NCBI RefSeq assembly: GCF_001182785.1
Contig: NZ_CP012101.1
Location: 1 to 64,000 of the forward strand
Direction of reading: 5' to 3'
DNA length: 64,000 bases
DNA from: Bacillus thuringiensis
Lineage (GTDB): Bacteria > Bacillota > Bacilli > Bacillales > Bacillaceae_G
Shown here: one piece after another, positions 9,843 through 19,204 of the stretch
How the letters are laid out: each line of letters starts with the position of its first letter
How positions within the stretch are numbered: position 1 is the stretch's first letter
Made by a program: the position numbers and the translations under genes
Notes under the pieces: generated by a model
What the model saw: only the letters and a program-made list of their open reading frames with translations
Databases searched by the model: none
What the model was told of the DNA's origin: nothing

Positions 9843-9920
9843 ATGAATTGAACTACTCACCACTAAACGTCCTAACGGTGGCAGATTCCTAAGTATATAA
9901 ACCTGACGATCTCTAATTGA

Positions 9921-10979
9921 TTAGGCTATCCCTGTAGTTCCTATGGTTAGAGGGCGAATCACTTCGTTTCTAAACTTCATTCCTACGTTAATATCCCAAT
10001 TATGATGTATGTCGAAAGAAAAGCCTTTCCACTCACAAAGCTTGAGATTTTTAACATATATATTTTGGTGACCACAATCCGAGCATAGCTGATTGGCAGC
10101 AAACATTTCAGATACAACCACAACTTGCTATATATTCCAATAGATTACGGAATCTCTACCGATATATCCCACTAATCATTTTGGGGGATTTACCATTTTG
10201 AGCATATTACTTATAGATTCTCAATACCAATTACATCTTGATTTTTAATGATTTCGGTAGAGATTTTATCCAGTAATTCTTTCTTGCATTTGTAATATAA
10301 TCATAGATTCTTGCTACCTTTATACGTTGTTTATTCCAGTTCGAAGGGCCTTTCTTTCTTCTGCAAAGGATATTAACTTTTTTAATTTCTGGAATAATGT
10401 AGGTTCTTTATATGGAGTTCTATATAAAATAATAGCAAAATCCTTTCATTCCATATTAAGCTCAACAAAAAATTCTGTTTTCGGTAGCTTTTTCTTCTAT
10501 CTCATTAACTAAGAGACAAAGTATTTACCATTTGAATTCCGTCTAGTAGTAGCACTTAAAATACAGTACCTTTACCTCAAGGTCCTTTGCAGACTTAACA
10601 AGTCCAATTTTAGGTAGTTTTATTCGATTGCCTATCACAGCAAGATCTCCATATGTTTATTGTGCTTGGACTTGGATCCTGGGGGATTGTTCTATTTCTT
10701 AAAAAAGTGTGAAAAAACATCAGCTAGTTGTTTTAATGTGGGTTAAAGCGCAATATTATCTAAATTTTTTAGCCACATCTTATTATCCTTTTTTTAATCT
10801 GATGAGATTGGAAGAGTAATAATGATAGGTTAATCCATTCCCTGTTTCTTTGTAAGTATTGTTCCACGTAGCGAGAGAGTGATTTATACAAGACGACTGC
10901 ACCCATTCGTTTTCGCAAGCAAAGCATGTTGTTCTTGATACGGGTAGCTACGCAATTTATACGCTTCTTTGATTAACAT
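9921..10979 (-). pseudogene. tnpB: Degraded TnpB (IS605/IS1341-type RNA-guided nuclease family)
   Basis: Pieces of TnpB can be read in changing frames along the minus strand. They are an N-terminus at ATG 10979 (MLIKEAYKLRSYPYQEQHAL), a middle segment near 10200-10340 (NKQRIKVARIYDYI and STEIIKNQDVIGIENL), and a C-terminus at 9921-10121 (CSDCGHQNIYVKNLKLCEWK and ending GTTGIA). One zinc-ribbon Cys and several catalytic-region residues are lost, and many frameshifts are present. It is a fossil between ugd and the glycosyltransferase gene. Confidence 0.75.
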
Positions 10980-11194
10980 GAATTGTACCTTACTCTATTG
11001 TATGGTCTCTATATCATACAAAGAATGTAGTCTTACGCCTACCGACATTCATATCCCACCTAAAATGATCATTTGATACCGCCGCCTTTTTGAAGATGGA
11101 GTCTTCTGTCGGCAAACATGTAAATGAAAGCATTCTGACTAAAGTTGATTGAAGAAATTTTCTATACAAGTATAATCCAACAGTTTCCCTCTAA

Positions 11195-11211
11195 TACTTT
11201 GCAACAGAACC
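11195..11211 (-). repeat. Solitary IS240 inverted-repeat end
   Basis: The sequence actttgcaacagaacc is an IS240 terminal repeat facing the one at 7085. The DNA just left of it (10980-11194) is not clearly transposase. It marks the outer edge of the bracketed galU-ugd-tnpB segment. Confidence 0.7.
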
Positions 11212-11315
11212 AGAAATTTATTGCCATTTAGTCCAGGTACGCATAAAAAATCGTACATAATATACATGAAAAGACTCAAAAATTTGCTTACTATAATTGA
11301 AGGGAGAACATTTGA

Positions 11316-12665
11316 TTGCATACAACTTTACATTTGAATTTAAGGGTCGATCCGACCCAATACATCTCGCAGATTAGAGAAATTCCTAATTATAATTACA
11401 TCCATATGGTACGACAACCACAATATATGGTAGATCTTTCTCTTTTGAATGAGAAAGTTCATTATTTTAGTGATATTTTCTCTCCAAAAGAATATGTAAA
11501 AAAAAATAATATCTCACTCTTACATGCTCATCATGGTCAATTAGGGATGTTATTATTTCCTTTTAAAATTGAAACAAACCTTCCATTGGTAACAAGTATT
11601 CGAGGAAGAGATGCGACGCTAGCTAATCAGCCTATTGGTTATCTTGAGAACATGAAAATGCTTTTTGATCAAGGGGAACGTTTTTTTCCAGTATGCCAGT
11701 ATTTAGCTGATAGGCTAATTGCTTGGGGCTGTCCTCCAGAAAAAATTAGGGTGTTGTATGGTGGTGTTGACCTTAACCAATACAATTATCAAACTCTCCA
11801 GAAAGAGGGATCCCAAAACATTTTATCTGTTGGTAGATTAGTAGAAAAAAAAGGACACCACATCTTAATGAAAGCGTTTAAAAAGATCCAAGGTGAATTT
11901 CCAAAAGCTACCCTTACAATTATTGGGAGAGGAGAACTAGAAGAATATATAAAGTCCTTGGCAATTCAACTTAACTTAGGAAACTCTTTTCGTTTATTAA
12001 ATCACCTACCTAAAGATCAAGTACGAGAACAAATGACCAATGCAGATATATTTTGCGCAGCTAGCTTAGAAGCCTCTAATGGAGATATAGAAGGTATACC
12101 TAATACATTAAAAGAAGCTATGGCGCTTGGGGTACCCGTGATCTCGACTGATCATGCTGGCATCCCTGAATTAATAACAAATAATAAAGAAGGCGTATTA
12201 GTACAAGAAAATAATGTAGATAAGTTGGCAAATGGTCTTGAATTTATGCTAAATAATAGAGATATATGGAAATCATATACATTAGCGGCTCGTAAAAAAA
12301 TCGAACAAAGCTTTAGCCTCGTTCAACAGCTTCAACAGCAAGCTGACTTTTATGATGAACTAGTAGGTCCTTATAAAAAGTATAAAAAAGATTCAATATT
12401 ACCTCGTAAAAAAAACAAAAAAATAACTAGCAATTATATTCAGCAGCTTCAACATCAGCCTAGAGATGAAGAAACAGTAGTTTCTCGTAAAAAAGATAAA
12501 GAACCACAAAAAATCCAAAACGTGAAAAAAGCTCTTAATTATATTCAGCAGCTTCAACATCAGCCTAGAGATGAAGAAACAGTAGTCTCTCGTAAAAAAG
12601 ATAAAAAACCACAAAGAGCCCAAAATGTGAAAAAAGCTATTGGTTATATCCAACAGCTTCAATAG
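11316..12665 (+). CDS. Family-4 glycosyltransferase with a C-terminal tandem-repeat tail
   Basis: A GT-B fold glycosyltransferase of 449 residues, presumably retaining. Residues 1-150 form the acceptor half. Residues 165-330 form the nucleotide-sugar half with ILSVGRLVEKKGHHIL, the IIGRGELEEYI loop, and the family-4 EX7E-like block EGIPNTLKEAMALGVPVIST. Residues 350-449 are a Lys/Gln-rich tail with a 35-residue repeat (NYIQQLQHQPRDEETVVSRK). Start is TTG 11316 after agggag; no ATG is suitable. It probably transfers a sugar supplied by the UDP-sugar genes around it; donor and acceptor are unknown. No signal peptide, so cytoplasmic or membrane-associated. Confidence 0.88.
   Translation: MHTTLHLNLRVDPTQYISQIREIPNYNYIHMVRQPQYMVDLSLLNEKVHYFSDIFSPKEYVKKNNISLLHAHHGQLGMLLFPFKIETNLPLVTSIRGRDATLANQPIGYLENMKMLFDQGERFFPVCQYLADRLIAWGCPPEKIRVLYGGVDLNQYNYQTLQKEGSQNILSVGRLVEKKGHHILMKAFKKIQGEFPKATLTIIGRGELEEYIKSLAIQLNLGNSFRLLNHLPKDQVREQMTNADIFCAASLEASNGDIEGIPNTLKEAMALGVPVISTDHAGIPELITNNKEGVLVQENNVDKLANGLEFMLNNRDIWKSYTLAARKKIEQSFSLVQQLQQQADFYDELVGPYKKYKKDSILPRKKNKKITSNYIQQLQHQPRDEETVVSRKKDKEPQKIQNVKKALNYIQQLQHQPRDEETVVSRKKDKKPQRAQNVKKAIGYIQQLQ
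12432..12665 (+). repeat. 105-bp in-frame tandem repeat in the glycosyltransferase tail
   Basis: Units begin at 12432, 12537 and 12642 (aattatattcagcagcttca and variants), two complete and one cut by the stop codon. They encode the 35-residue Lys/Gln/Arg-rich repeat. High identity implies recent duplication. Confidence 0.9.
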
Positions 12666-12697
12666 CAAGTGAAAGATGCGAGATTAGGAGGATAATC

Positions 12698-13855
12698 ATG
12701 AAGGATTTCAAAGCAATTACTGTAGCCAAAGGTAAAAAAACTTTAGAAATTCACAATCCCACTACCTATCCACTGATAGGTATGGGAACTCAAGGTGCTG
12801 TATTTAAAATTGCAGAGGATAAATGTGTGAAAGTTTATTCAGACCCAGCACAAGCAAAAATAGAGGGGAAGGTCATTAAAGATGGAAAAAATTTCCCCTT
12901 TATGCCTGTAGTATATGATACTGGATCAAACTATATAGTCATGGAATATTTTAATGCTCCAACCTTAAAAGAATACCTTAAAGATTGTATGTATATGCCC
13001 AGTTTTATAGTAGAGAAACTTCTATCTATATTAAAGGAATTAAAACAAACAAAATTCACCATGGTAGACGCCTCTCTACACAATATTTTTGTAGTTGACA
13101 ATGATGAACTTAAGGTGATTGGCCATGAGAATTCCTTCAAAAAAAAATACCCTGTGCCACAAAAATTATTAAGAGATTTAAAAACAATCCTGTTAAAGGA
13201 CTCATTCTTAGCTCAGGTGAAAAATCTTGAACCGGATACTTTTAATGAGTGGAATAAATATTTAAATCGTAAAAATTTGGACTTTAGAAACATTGACGTC
13301 CTCCACGGAGGTCCAGGGAATGGTGTGAAAATAGATAGTACAATTACACAAGCACTAATTGGGAAAGGGCATCAAGGAGCTGTTTATAGGGTGTCTGAAG
13401 ACCAATGCGTAAAGATATACGGGAAAACTGAACATGCAAATCGAGAAAAAAATGTTCTTTTATCAAGTCAACATTTGTCTTTTATCCCAAAAGTATTTGA
13501 AACCGGACCAAATTATGTTTTAATGGAATATCTTTCAGGACCAGATTTAAATACTTTTCTGAAAAAACAATCTGTATTTTCTGAAGACATAACAAGGCGA
13601 TTACTCTATATATTAAAAAAGATGAAAAAATCAGGTTTCAAAAAAATCGATGCCCCATTACGACATATTATTGTAACCAATAATGGTTTTAAATTAGTCG
13701 ATCATGTGTATTCATTTTCACATGATCAAAAAATACCCCTCGAATTATTTAGAAACCTAGGCGAAAGAAACTTTTTAGATACTTTTCTAGAACAAGTGAA
13801 AGCAATAGATCCTAAAATATACGCTAAATGGACGAAAGACAAAACTATCTATTAA
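12698..13855 (+). CDS. Tandem kinase-like protein, two YrzF-like lobes
   Basis: 385 residues made of two homologous kinase-like domains (about 24-185 and 215-380). Each has a glycine loop (IGMGTQGAVFKI and IGKGHQGAVYRV), an invariant Lys (K45, K239), a hinge (VMEYF, LMEYL) and a short catalytic loop. Domain 1 reads DASLHN at 124-129 but has VIGH where the metal-binding Asp is expected. Domain 2 keeps LVDH (D335) but reads DAPLRH instead of Dxxx-N. Each half therefore lacks one different catalytic residue. It resembles the small Bacillus YrzF/YbdM-type Ser/Thr kinases. ATG 12698 follows taggagg, 32 bp after the glycosyltransferase, in the same operon. Target unknown. Confidence 0.75.
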   Translation: MKDFKAITVAKGKKTLEIHNPTTYPLIGMGTQGAVFKIAEDKCVKVYSDPAQAKIEGKVIKDGKNFPFMPVVYDTGSNYIVMEYFNAPTLKEYLKDCMYMPSFIVEKLLSILKELKQTKFTMVDASLHNIFVVDNDELKVIGHENSFKKKYPVPQKLLRDLKTILLKDSFLAQVKNLEPDTFNEWNKYLNRKNLDFRNIDVLHGGPGNGVKIDSTITQALIGKGHQGAVYRVSEDQCVKIYGKTEHANREKNVLLSSQHLSFIPKVFETGPNYVLMEYLSGPDLNTFLKKQSVFSEDITRRLLYILKKMKKSGFKKIDAPLRHIIVTNNGFKLVDHVYSFSHDQKIPLELFRNLGERNFLDTFLEQVKAIDPKIYAKWTKDKTIY

Positions 13856-14089
13856 ATGATAATACACTTATAGAGCTAAGAATAGTTATAATTTTCTTGC
13901 AAATAAATAAAAAAATCAATCTTCTCAGAGAGAATGAAATTTCTGGTTGTTTTTTTCTAAAGTCCAACATAATGAACATGCTTTGTTTCTGTAAAATATT
14001 GAGAATAGCAGTGTGTGAATACAACTGAATATTCGGTATTTCAGAGAGCCTAAAAATTCTATTGAATAGAAAGGATCGGAATTAATACT

Positions 14090-15097
14090 ATGAAAATCTT
14101 GGTGACAGGGGCGGGAGGTTTTATTGGTTTCCACCTATCAAAACGTTTGTTGGCTCAAGATATCAATGTTATAGGTGTAGATAGTTTAAATGATTATTAT
14201 GATATTTTTTTAAAGAAAGATCGTCTTAAGATATTGAAAGAAAACGATAATTTCGAATTCCATAAAATGGATATATCAAATAAAAAAAAATTAAATAAAA
14301 TATTTACAGAAAGAAAGATTAATATAGTCATTAATTTAGCCGCTCAAGCGGGAGTGCGTTATAGTATTGATAACCCAGATTCTTACATTAATGCCAATTT
14401 AGTTGGGTTTGTAAACATTTTAGAGGCATGCCGAAAATATAATGTAGAGCACTTAATTTATGCATCCTCAAGTTCTGTTTACGGAGCTAATACTAATATT
14501 CCTTTTTCAACAAAAGACTCAGTAAATCATCCAGTAAGTTTATATGCTGCTACAAAAAAGTCTAATGAACTGTTGGCTCATACTTATAGTCATTTATTTA
14601 ATATACCAACCACTGGACTTAGATTCTTTACTGTATATGGTCCGTGGGGGAGACCTGATATGGCTTATTACTCATTTACTCGAAATATTATTGAAGAGAA
14701 TACAATTAAGGTTTTTAATAACGGAGATATGAAAAGAGATTTTACTTATATTGATGATATTGTTGAGGCAATAATTCGATTACTTGATAATGCACCAATA
14801 TATAACGGAAGATGGGATACAGCTAATCCTGATCCAAGTTCAAGCTTTGCCCCGTACAAAATCTATAACATTGGTAACAATAATCCTATTAAATTAATGG
14901 ATTTTATTAACATATTAGAAAAATTAATTGGAAAAAAGGCGAAAATAGAGTTTTTACCTCTACAACCGGGCGATGTTAAGGAGACATATGCAGATATCTC
15001 CGATTTGCAGGCTGATGTAGGCTTCTATCCTTCAACAACAATAACAGATGGTTTAACTCAGTTTGTAAATTGGTACAATAAGTACTATGTAAAATGA
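14090..15097 (+). CDS. NAD-dependent UDP-glucuronate 4-epimerase
   Basis: A 335-residue short-chain dehydrogenase/epimerase. It has GAGGFIG at residues 7-13, the serine of ASSSSVYGA, the catalytic Tyr152-xxx-Lys156 pair (YAATK), and the [14 protein letters not shown] segment typical of UDP-glucuronate 4-epimerases rather than GalE. It would convert UDP-glucuronate from ugd into UDP-galacturonate. ATG 14090 follows gaaagga. It is 235 bp downstream of the kinase-like gene and may be its own transcript. A UDP-GlcNAc or UDP-glucose epimerase cannot be excluded, but the motif set and the adjacent ugd favour glucuronate. Confidence 0.88.
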   Translation: MKILVTGAGGFIGFHLSKRLLAQDINVIGVDSLNDYYDIFLKKDRLKILKENDNFEFHKMDISNKKKLNKIFTERKINIVINLAAQAGVRYSIDNPDSYINANLVGFVNILEACRKYNVEHLIYASSSSVYGANTNIPFSTKDSVNHPVSLYAATKKSNELLAHTYSHLFNIPTTGLRFFTVYGPWGRPDMAYYSFTRNIIEENTIKVFNNGDMKRDFTYIDDIVEAIIRLLDNAPIYNGRWDTANPDPSSSFAPYKIYNIGNNNPIKLMDFINILEKLIGKKAKIEFLPLQPGDVKETYADISDLQADVGFYPSTTITDGLTQFVNWYNKYYVK

Positions 15098-15194
15098 AGT
15101 TCTGTTGAAAAGTTTGTTCATGTTTAACCACGAACAAACTAAAAAATGGAGCTGCCAGAGACAGCCTCCTTTTAAAAGTTATTCATTTTTATGA

Positions 15195-15422
15195 TTACAT
15201 TATTTTTTGAATTTGAAGTGATTGCAAACTTGTAAAATGTAGATTTTTCTCTCCATCTATCCATTTGACAAATGAATAATCCATCGCTAAAAAATTTCCC
15301 CATTTTTTTAACAAATAACCATATGAATACACTTTAATGGGATCTCCAACTTTTACTTTCCATTTTTGATATACGGCATGCCGTTTACAACGATTACATT
15401 CACATACCCTTTGTTGTATCAC
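15195..15422 (-). CDS. Small 'VYSxG' domain protein with a CxCxxC motif
   Basis: A 75-residue product from GTG 15422, chosen because aaggagg lies just upstream; the ATG at 15467 has none. It starts IQQRVCECNRCKRHAV, a possible zinc knuckle, followed by VKVGDPIKVYSYGYLLKKWG and ending FTSLQSLQIQKI. This matches the beta domain of its neighbour. It lies 44 bp downstream of the 15467-15732 gene in the same orientation. The equivalent gene in the opposite repeat copy (21235-21475) is broken. Function unknown. Confidence 0.65.
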   Translation of the reverse strand: MIQQRVCECNRCKRHAVYQKWKVKVGDPIKVYSYGYLLKKWGNFLAMDYSFVKWIDGEKNLHFTSLQSLQIQKIM

Positions 15423-15466
15423 CTTTAAAAACCTCCTTACGAAGATTATATTCATTATATTTAACA

Positions 15467-15732
15467 TTAATCATCGTGTCTATATTCTCCTTTACAATCA
15501 TCATCGTGATGATGTTGTTCATCACGATGACTATATCCATAACGAATTTTTTCAATATTAATGGCATCTAAACTGGTATAACAATCGTTTCCATTTCGTT
15601 TAATCCAATAAATAAAATCCTCACATTTTTCTTCTGTAAACCGAATAAAGATTCCCTCTCCTTCATATCTTCCAGCAGAATACACCTTTATTCGATCTCC
15701 CTCACATAAATCAAAAAACGTTTTCTTGTCAT
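15467..15732 (-). pseudogene. Frameshifted copy of the 'VYSAG' domain protein
   Basis: The intact copy at 20952-21218 begins MTRKRFFDLCEGDRIKVYSAG. Here the ATG at 15732 and its ribosome-binding site gggagaca are kept, but the T7 run after the fifth codon is T6, so the frame shifts after five codons. The rest (VYSAGRYEGEGIFIRFTEEK, then TSLDAINIEKI) is open to 15467 and could only be made from a GTG at 15685 that has no obvious ribosome-binding site. A homopolymer slip is the sole lesion, so reversion is possible. Confidence 0.75.
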
Positions 15733-15818
15733 ATTAGCTGTCTCCCTTTTCTAAAATTATTCATTTCACAAATAGCATATGCTGTACATTAGCCTATTGA
15801 TTGGGCGATTAATAAATT

Positions 15819-16191
15819 GGTTCTGTTGCAAAGTTCCTTAAACCAAGTAACACTCCTGAAAAAAGGAGCGAGGATAATCATAAATGCGATATTTTAAAGA
15901 AAAACAGTTCAAGAAAGGAATTATTTTAATAGCCGTCGGCTACTACTTTCGTCTTTTTTTAAGTTATCGCGACGTTTTTCCAAATGCGCAGGATTTCAAA
16001 TCCTTAGCCACGCTTCACGTACTATAAAGGGGATTAAAACCATTTATACTATATTATAAACAAAACCGCAGTTTGCGACAAAACCGCGGTTTTTAAACGT
16101 ACAATAAATTGAAAAAATTACTTGCAATTGCGTAAGGTTTAATCGTACGCAACCTAAATTTTTATATATGAAGAAGCTTTGCAACAAAACC
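15819..16191 (+). mobile_element. IS240 internal-deletion derivative (373 bp, both ends present)
   Basis: Ends are GGTTCTGTTGCAAAG at 15819 and CTTTGCAACAAAACC ending at 16191. Inside, the transposase N-terminus (RYFKEKQFKKGIILIAVGYY, LSYRDVF) runs directly into its C-terminus near 15979, so the catalytic core is gone. It resembles a MITE: non-autonomous but with both recognisable ends. Confidence 0.85.
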
Positions 16192-16199
16192 ATAAATAT

Positions 16200-16945
16200 A
16201 TCTTTTCGAATTTGGCCATACTAATACTTTAAAAAGGTGTGTGATCATTATGAAAATGAAAATATATTCTAATGAAAATATATTCTAATGGAAACATTAT
16301 CAGCCAGATATTATTGTATTAACGGTACAACTTAAGTTTTCATGATTTAGTGGAACTGATAGAGGAACGAGTGCTATTTTTGTCCGGTACAGCCATCATG
16401 CGTTGTGTTCATTAATATGGGCCAGAATTAAATCAGCGGATTCGAAAGCATTTGAAGCCAACGAATGATTCTTGGAGAGTCGATAAAACGTACATCAAAA
16501 TCAAAGGAGAGAAAATGTATTTATATCGTGCTAGTGATTCTGAAGGAAACACGATTAATTTTTCTTTGATTAGTAAAAAGGCTGCTAAGTATTTCTAAAA
16601 AATTCTTGTCTTCTTATCATGCAACAAAACCTCGTGTAATAATAGTCTATCCCGTTACGATAAGGGAATAGAAAGATGAAAAGCGCATACCACATGGTAT
16701 GCTACTTCGTATAAAAAATATTTAAACAACATTATTGAACAGGACCATCGTTTTATCAAAAAACGAATCCAAAATATGCTTGGATTGAGATCATTGCAAA
16801 CTGCTACCAAATGATTGCTGGAATAGAAGTCATGCATATAATCAATAAAGGATAAATCTAATTAAGGATGAAGTCTGTCAAAAATCAAATATATTTACCC
16901 ATTAGCTGTTTGGATTGACTGCCTAAGAGTTGATTTTGCGAGAAG
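16200..16945 (+). pseudogene. Degraded IS6 lineage B transposase
   Basis: Starts near ATG 16250 with a duplicated atgaaaatga stretch. Recognisable pieces are GPELNQRIRKHLKPTNDSWR, IKIKGEKMYLYRASDSEG and NNIIEQDHRFIKKRIQNMLG, in several frames, to about 16925. Terminal repeats were not found. It lies directly upstream of cry operon A. Confidence 0.8.
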
Positions 16946-17108
16946 CGTACTGCTTTTTTACTTCTCGCTATCTTTTAGCATTATAATCCTTTTTTATCGG
17001 AGGAGATATAGGAGATATAGAAAATTATGAATATTTAGATTATAGTCAGTCATATATATGTTTAGGGACCTTTGTATCAAAAGTTGTGAGTATAAGGGAG
17101 GAATAAAA

Positions 17109-19102
17109 ATGAATTTATATCAAAATGAAAATGAATATAAAATATTGGATGTTTTACCAAATTATTCGAACATGGTCAATGCTTATTCAAGTATCCATTA
17201 GCAAATAATCCACAAGTTCCCTTACAAAATACGAGTTATAAAGATTGGCTTAATATGTGTCAAACTATTACTCCACTTTGTACCACTATAGACTCTGACA
17301 TTAATTCAGTCGCTGCCGCTATAGGGGTAATAGCTTCTATAATAGGTCTTATTCGTGGTCCAGGAGAAGCTATAGGATTAATTTTAGGAACTTTTTCATC
17401 AATAATACCTTTTCTTTGGCCAGAGAACAAAACTATTATATGGGAAGAGTTTACACATAGAGGGTTAAACCTTATTAGACCAGAACTGACACCAGCAGAA
17501 ATAGAAATAATATTAAACCCTCTCAAAGGATCTTACAATGCATTACGTGAACAGCTGGTGAATTTTGAGAGAGAGTTTGCAATATGGGCCGGTGCAAAAA
17601 ATCAAGCTACTACAGGGGATTTATTAAGAAGAATTTCAGCTATTGAAGGTGCTATTATACAACTTAAAAATCAATTAACAGTAAGCGAAGCTAATAAGCC
17701 TGCATTACTCAGTCTCTATGCACAAACCGCAAATATTGATTTAATATTATTCCAAAGAGGCGCCAAATATGGAGATGAATGGGCAAAATACGCTCGCAAT
17801 CAACCCATACCTTTTAAAACATCACGAGAATATTATGCATCATTAATAGAAAAAATAAAAACTTATACTAATGATATTGCAGGAACATATAGAAATGGTT
17901 TAAATAAAATCAAAAATATACAAAATATCTCATGGGATACTTTCAATGAATATCGTAGAGAGATGACTCTAAGTGCATTAGATTTAGTTGCATTATTCCC
18001 AAATTACGATATATGTATTTATCCAATACAAACAAAAACAGAACTTACTAGAAAAATTTATATGCCATCATTCTATTTACAAGCACTTCAACAAAGCGGA
18101 AATCTAGAATCATTGGAAAACCAACTTACACATCCCCCATCATTATTTACTTGGTTAAACGAATTAAACCTTTATACAATAAGTGAAAATTTCAATCCGG
18201 CTATACTTCCTAATCCGGCTCAAGGAATTACAGGTGGCACACCAATACCAATAGGGTTAAATAACTTGTTTATTTATAAATTATCAATGTCACAATATCA
18301 TGATCCAAATGGTTGTTATCCAATAGCTGGAATTTCTGATATGACCTTTTATAAAAGTGACTATAATGGTAATGCGTCCACAACTCAACCTTATCATGCA
18401 GGTAGAAACTCAAATAATGTCATAGATACATTTATGAATGGCCCACAAAATGCATCAAGCTCAAATAATATTTCTATTAAAGAAACAAAACATATACTAT
18501 CTGATATTAAAATGGTATATTCGCGATCTGGCGTCTATAGTTTTGGATATTCATTTGCCTGGACATATACTAGTGTAGATCCTGATAATCTAATTGTTCC
18601 AAATAGAATTACACAAATTCCTGCTGTTAAAGCTAATCTTTTGAATTCGCCAGCTAGAGTAATTGCGGGCCCTGGTCATACAGGTGGAGACTTAGTTGCT
18701 CTTCTGAACAGTGGTACTCAATCCGGTAGAATGGAAATTAAATGTAAAACAGGTAGCTTTACTGAAACTTCCAGACGTTATGGTATACGCATGCGTTATG
18801 CTGCAAATAATGCATTTACAGTGAGTCTATCATATACATTACAGGGTGGGAATCCAATAGGTATAACATTTGGTACAGAACGTACATTTTTAAGAACTAA
18901 TAATATAATACCAACAGATTTAAAATACGAGGAGTTTAAATATAAAGAATATAATCAAATTATTACAATGACTGCACCTCAAAATACAATAGTAACTATA
19001 GCTGTTTACCAATCAACTCCGAGTTTAAATAATCAATTAATTATTGACAGGATCGAATTCTATCCAATGGATCAAGGTGTAGAAGCTTGTAAAATGAACT
19101 AA
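17109..19102 (+). pseudogene. cry: cry toxin A: three-domain delta-endotoxin with an N-terminal frameshift
   Basis: A Cry4/Cry39-like pore-forming crystal toxin. ATG 17109 follows ggaggaa and reads MNLYQNENEYKILDVLPN, but a base is missing near 17189; the frame then continues as KYPLANNPQVPLQNTSYKDW and is open to 19102. Domain I follows, with LYAQTANIDLILFQRG (block 1) and YRREMTLSALDLVALFPNYD (block 2), then domain II. Domain III has ITQIPAVKA, GPGHTGGDL, RRYGIRMRYA and IIDRIEFYP. It stops right after block 5 as in split cry genes, and orf2 follows. Without the shift it would be ~665 residues. ATG 17255 could start a product lacking the first ~48 residues, most of which precede domain I, so activity is not excluded. 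Confidence 0.88.
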
Positions 19103-19204
19103 AGTTTAGAAAGATCACAGACATTAGTTAATGATTTATGTATCGATTAACACAAAGTACTTACTAAATTAGATGGAATCGTTATTCAAAAAAGCGAAAA
19201 GGTT

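Larger units (their letters stand above)
15195..15808 (-). repeat. Left arm of a ~0.6 kb inverted repeat around cry operon A
   Basis: The complement of this segment matches 20877-21484, starting cgcccaatcaatagg, through the 'VYSAG' gene and the following small gene. Identity is very high in the first half and falls toward the inner small gene. The arms point in opposite directions on the two sides of the operon at 17.1-20.7 kb. Confidence 0.85.

Noticed and set aside
10327..10512. Open frame of 61 codons
   Set aside because: Antisense to the TnpB pseudogene; Phe/Ser-rich and without start signals.
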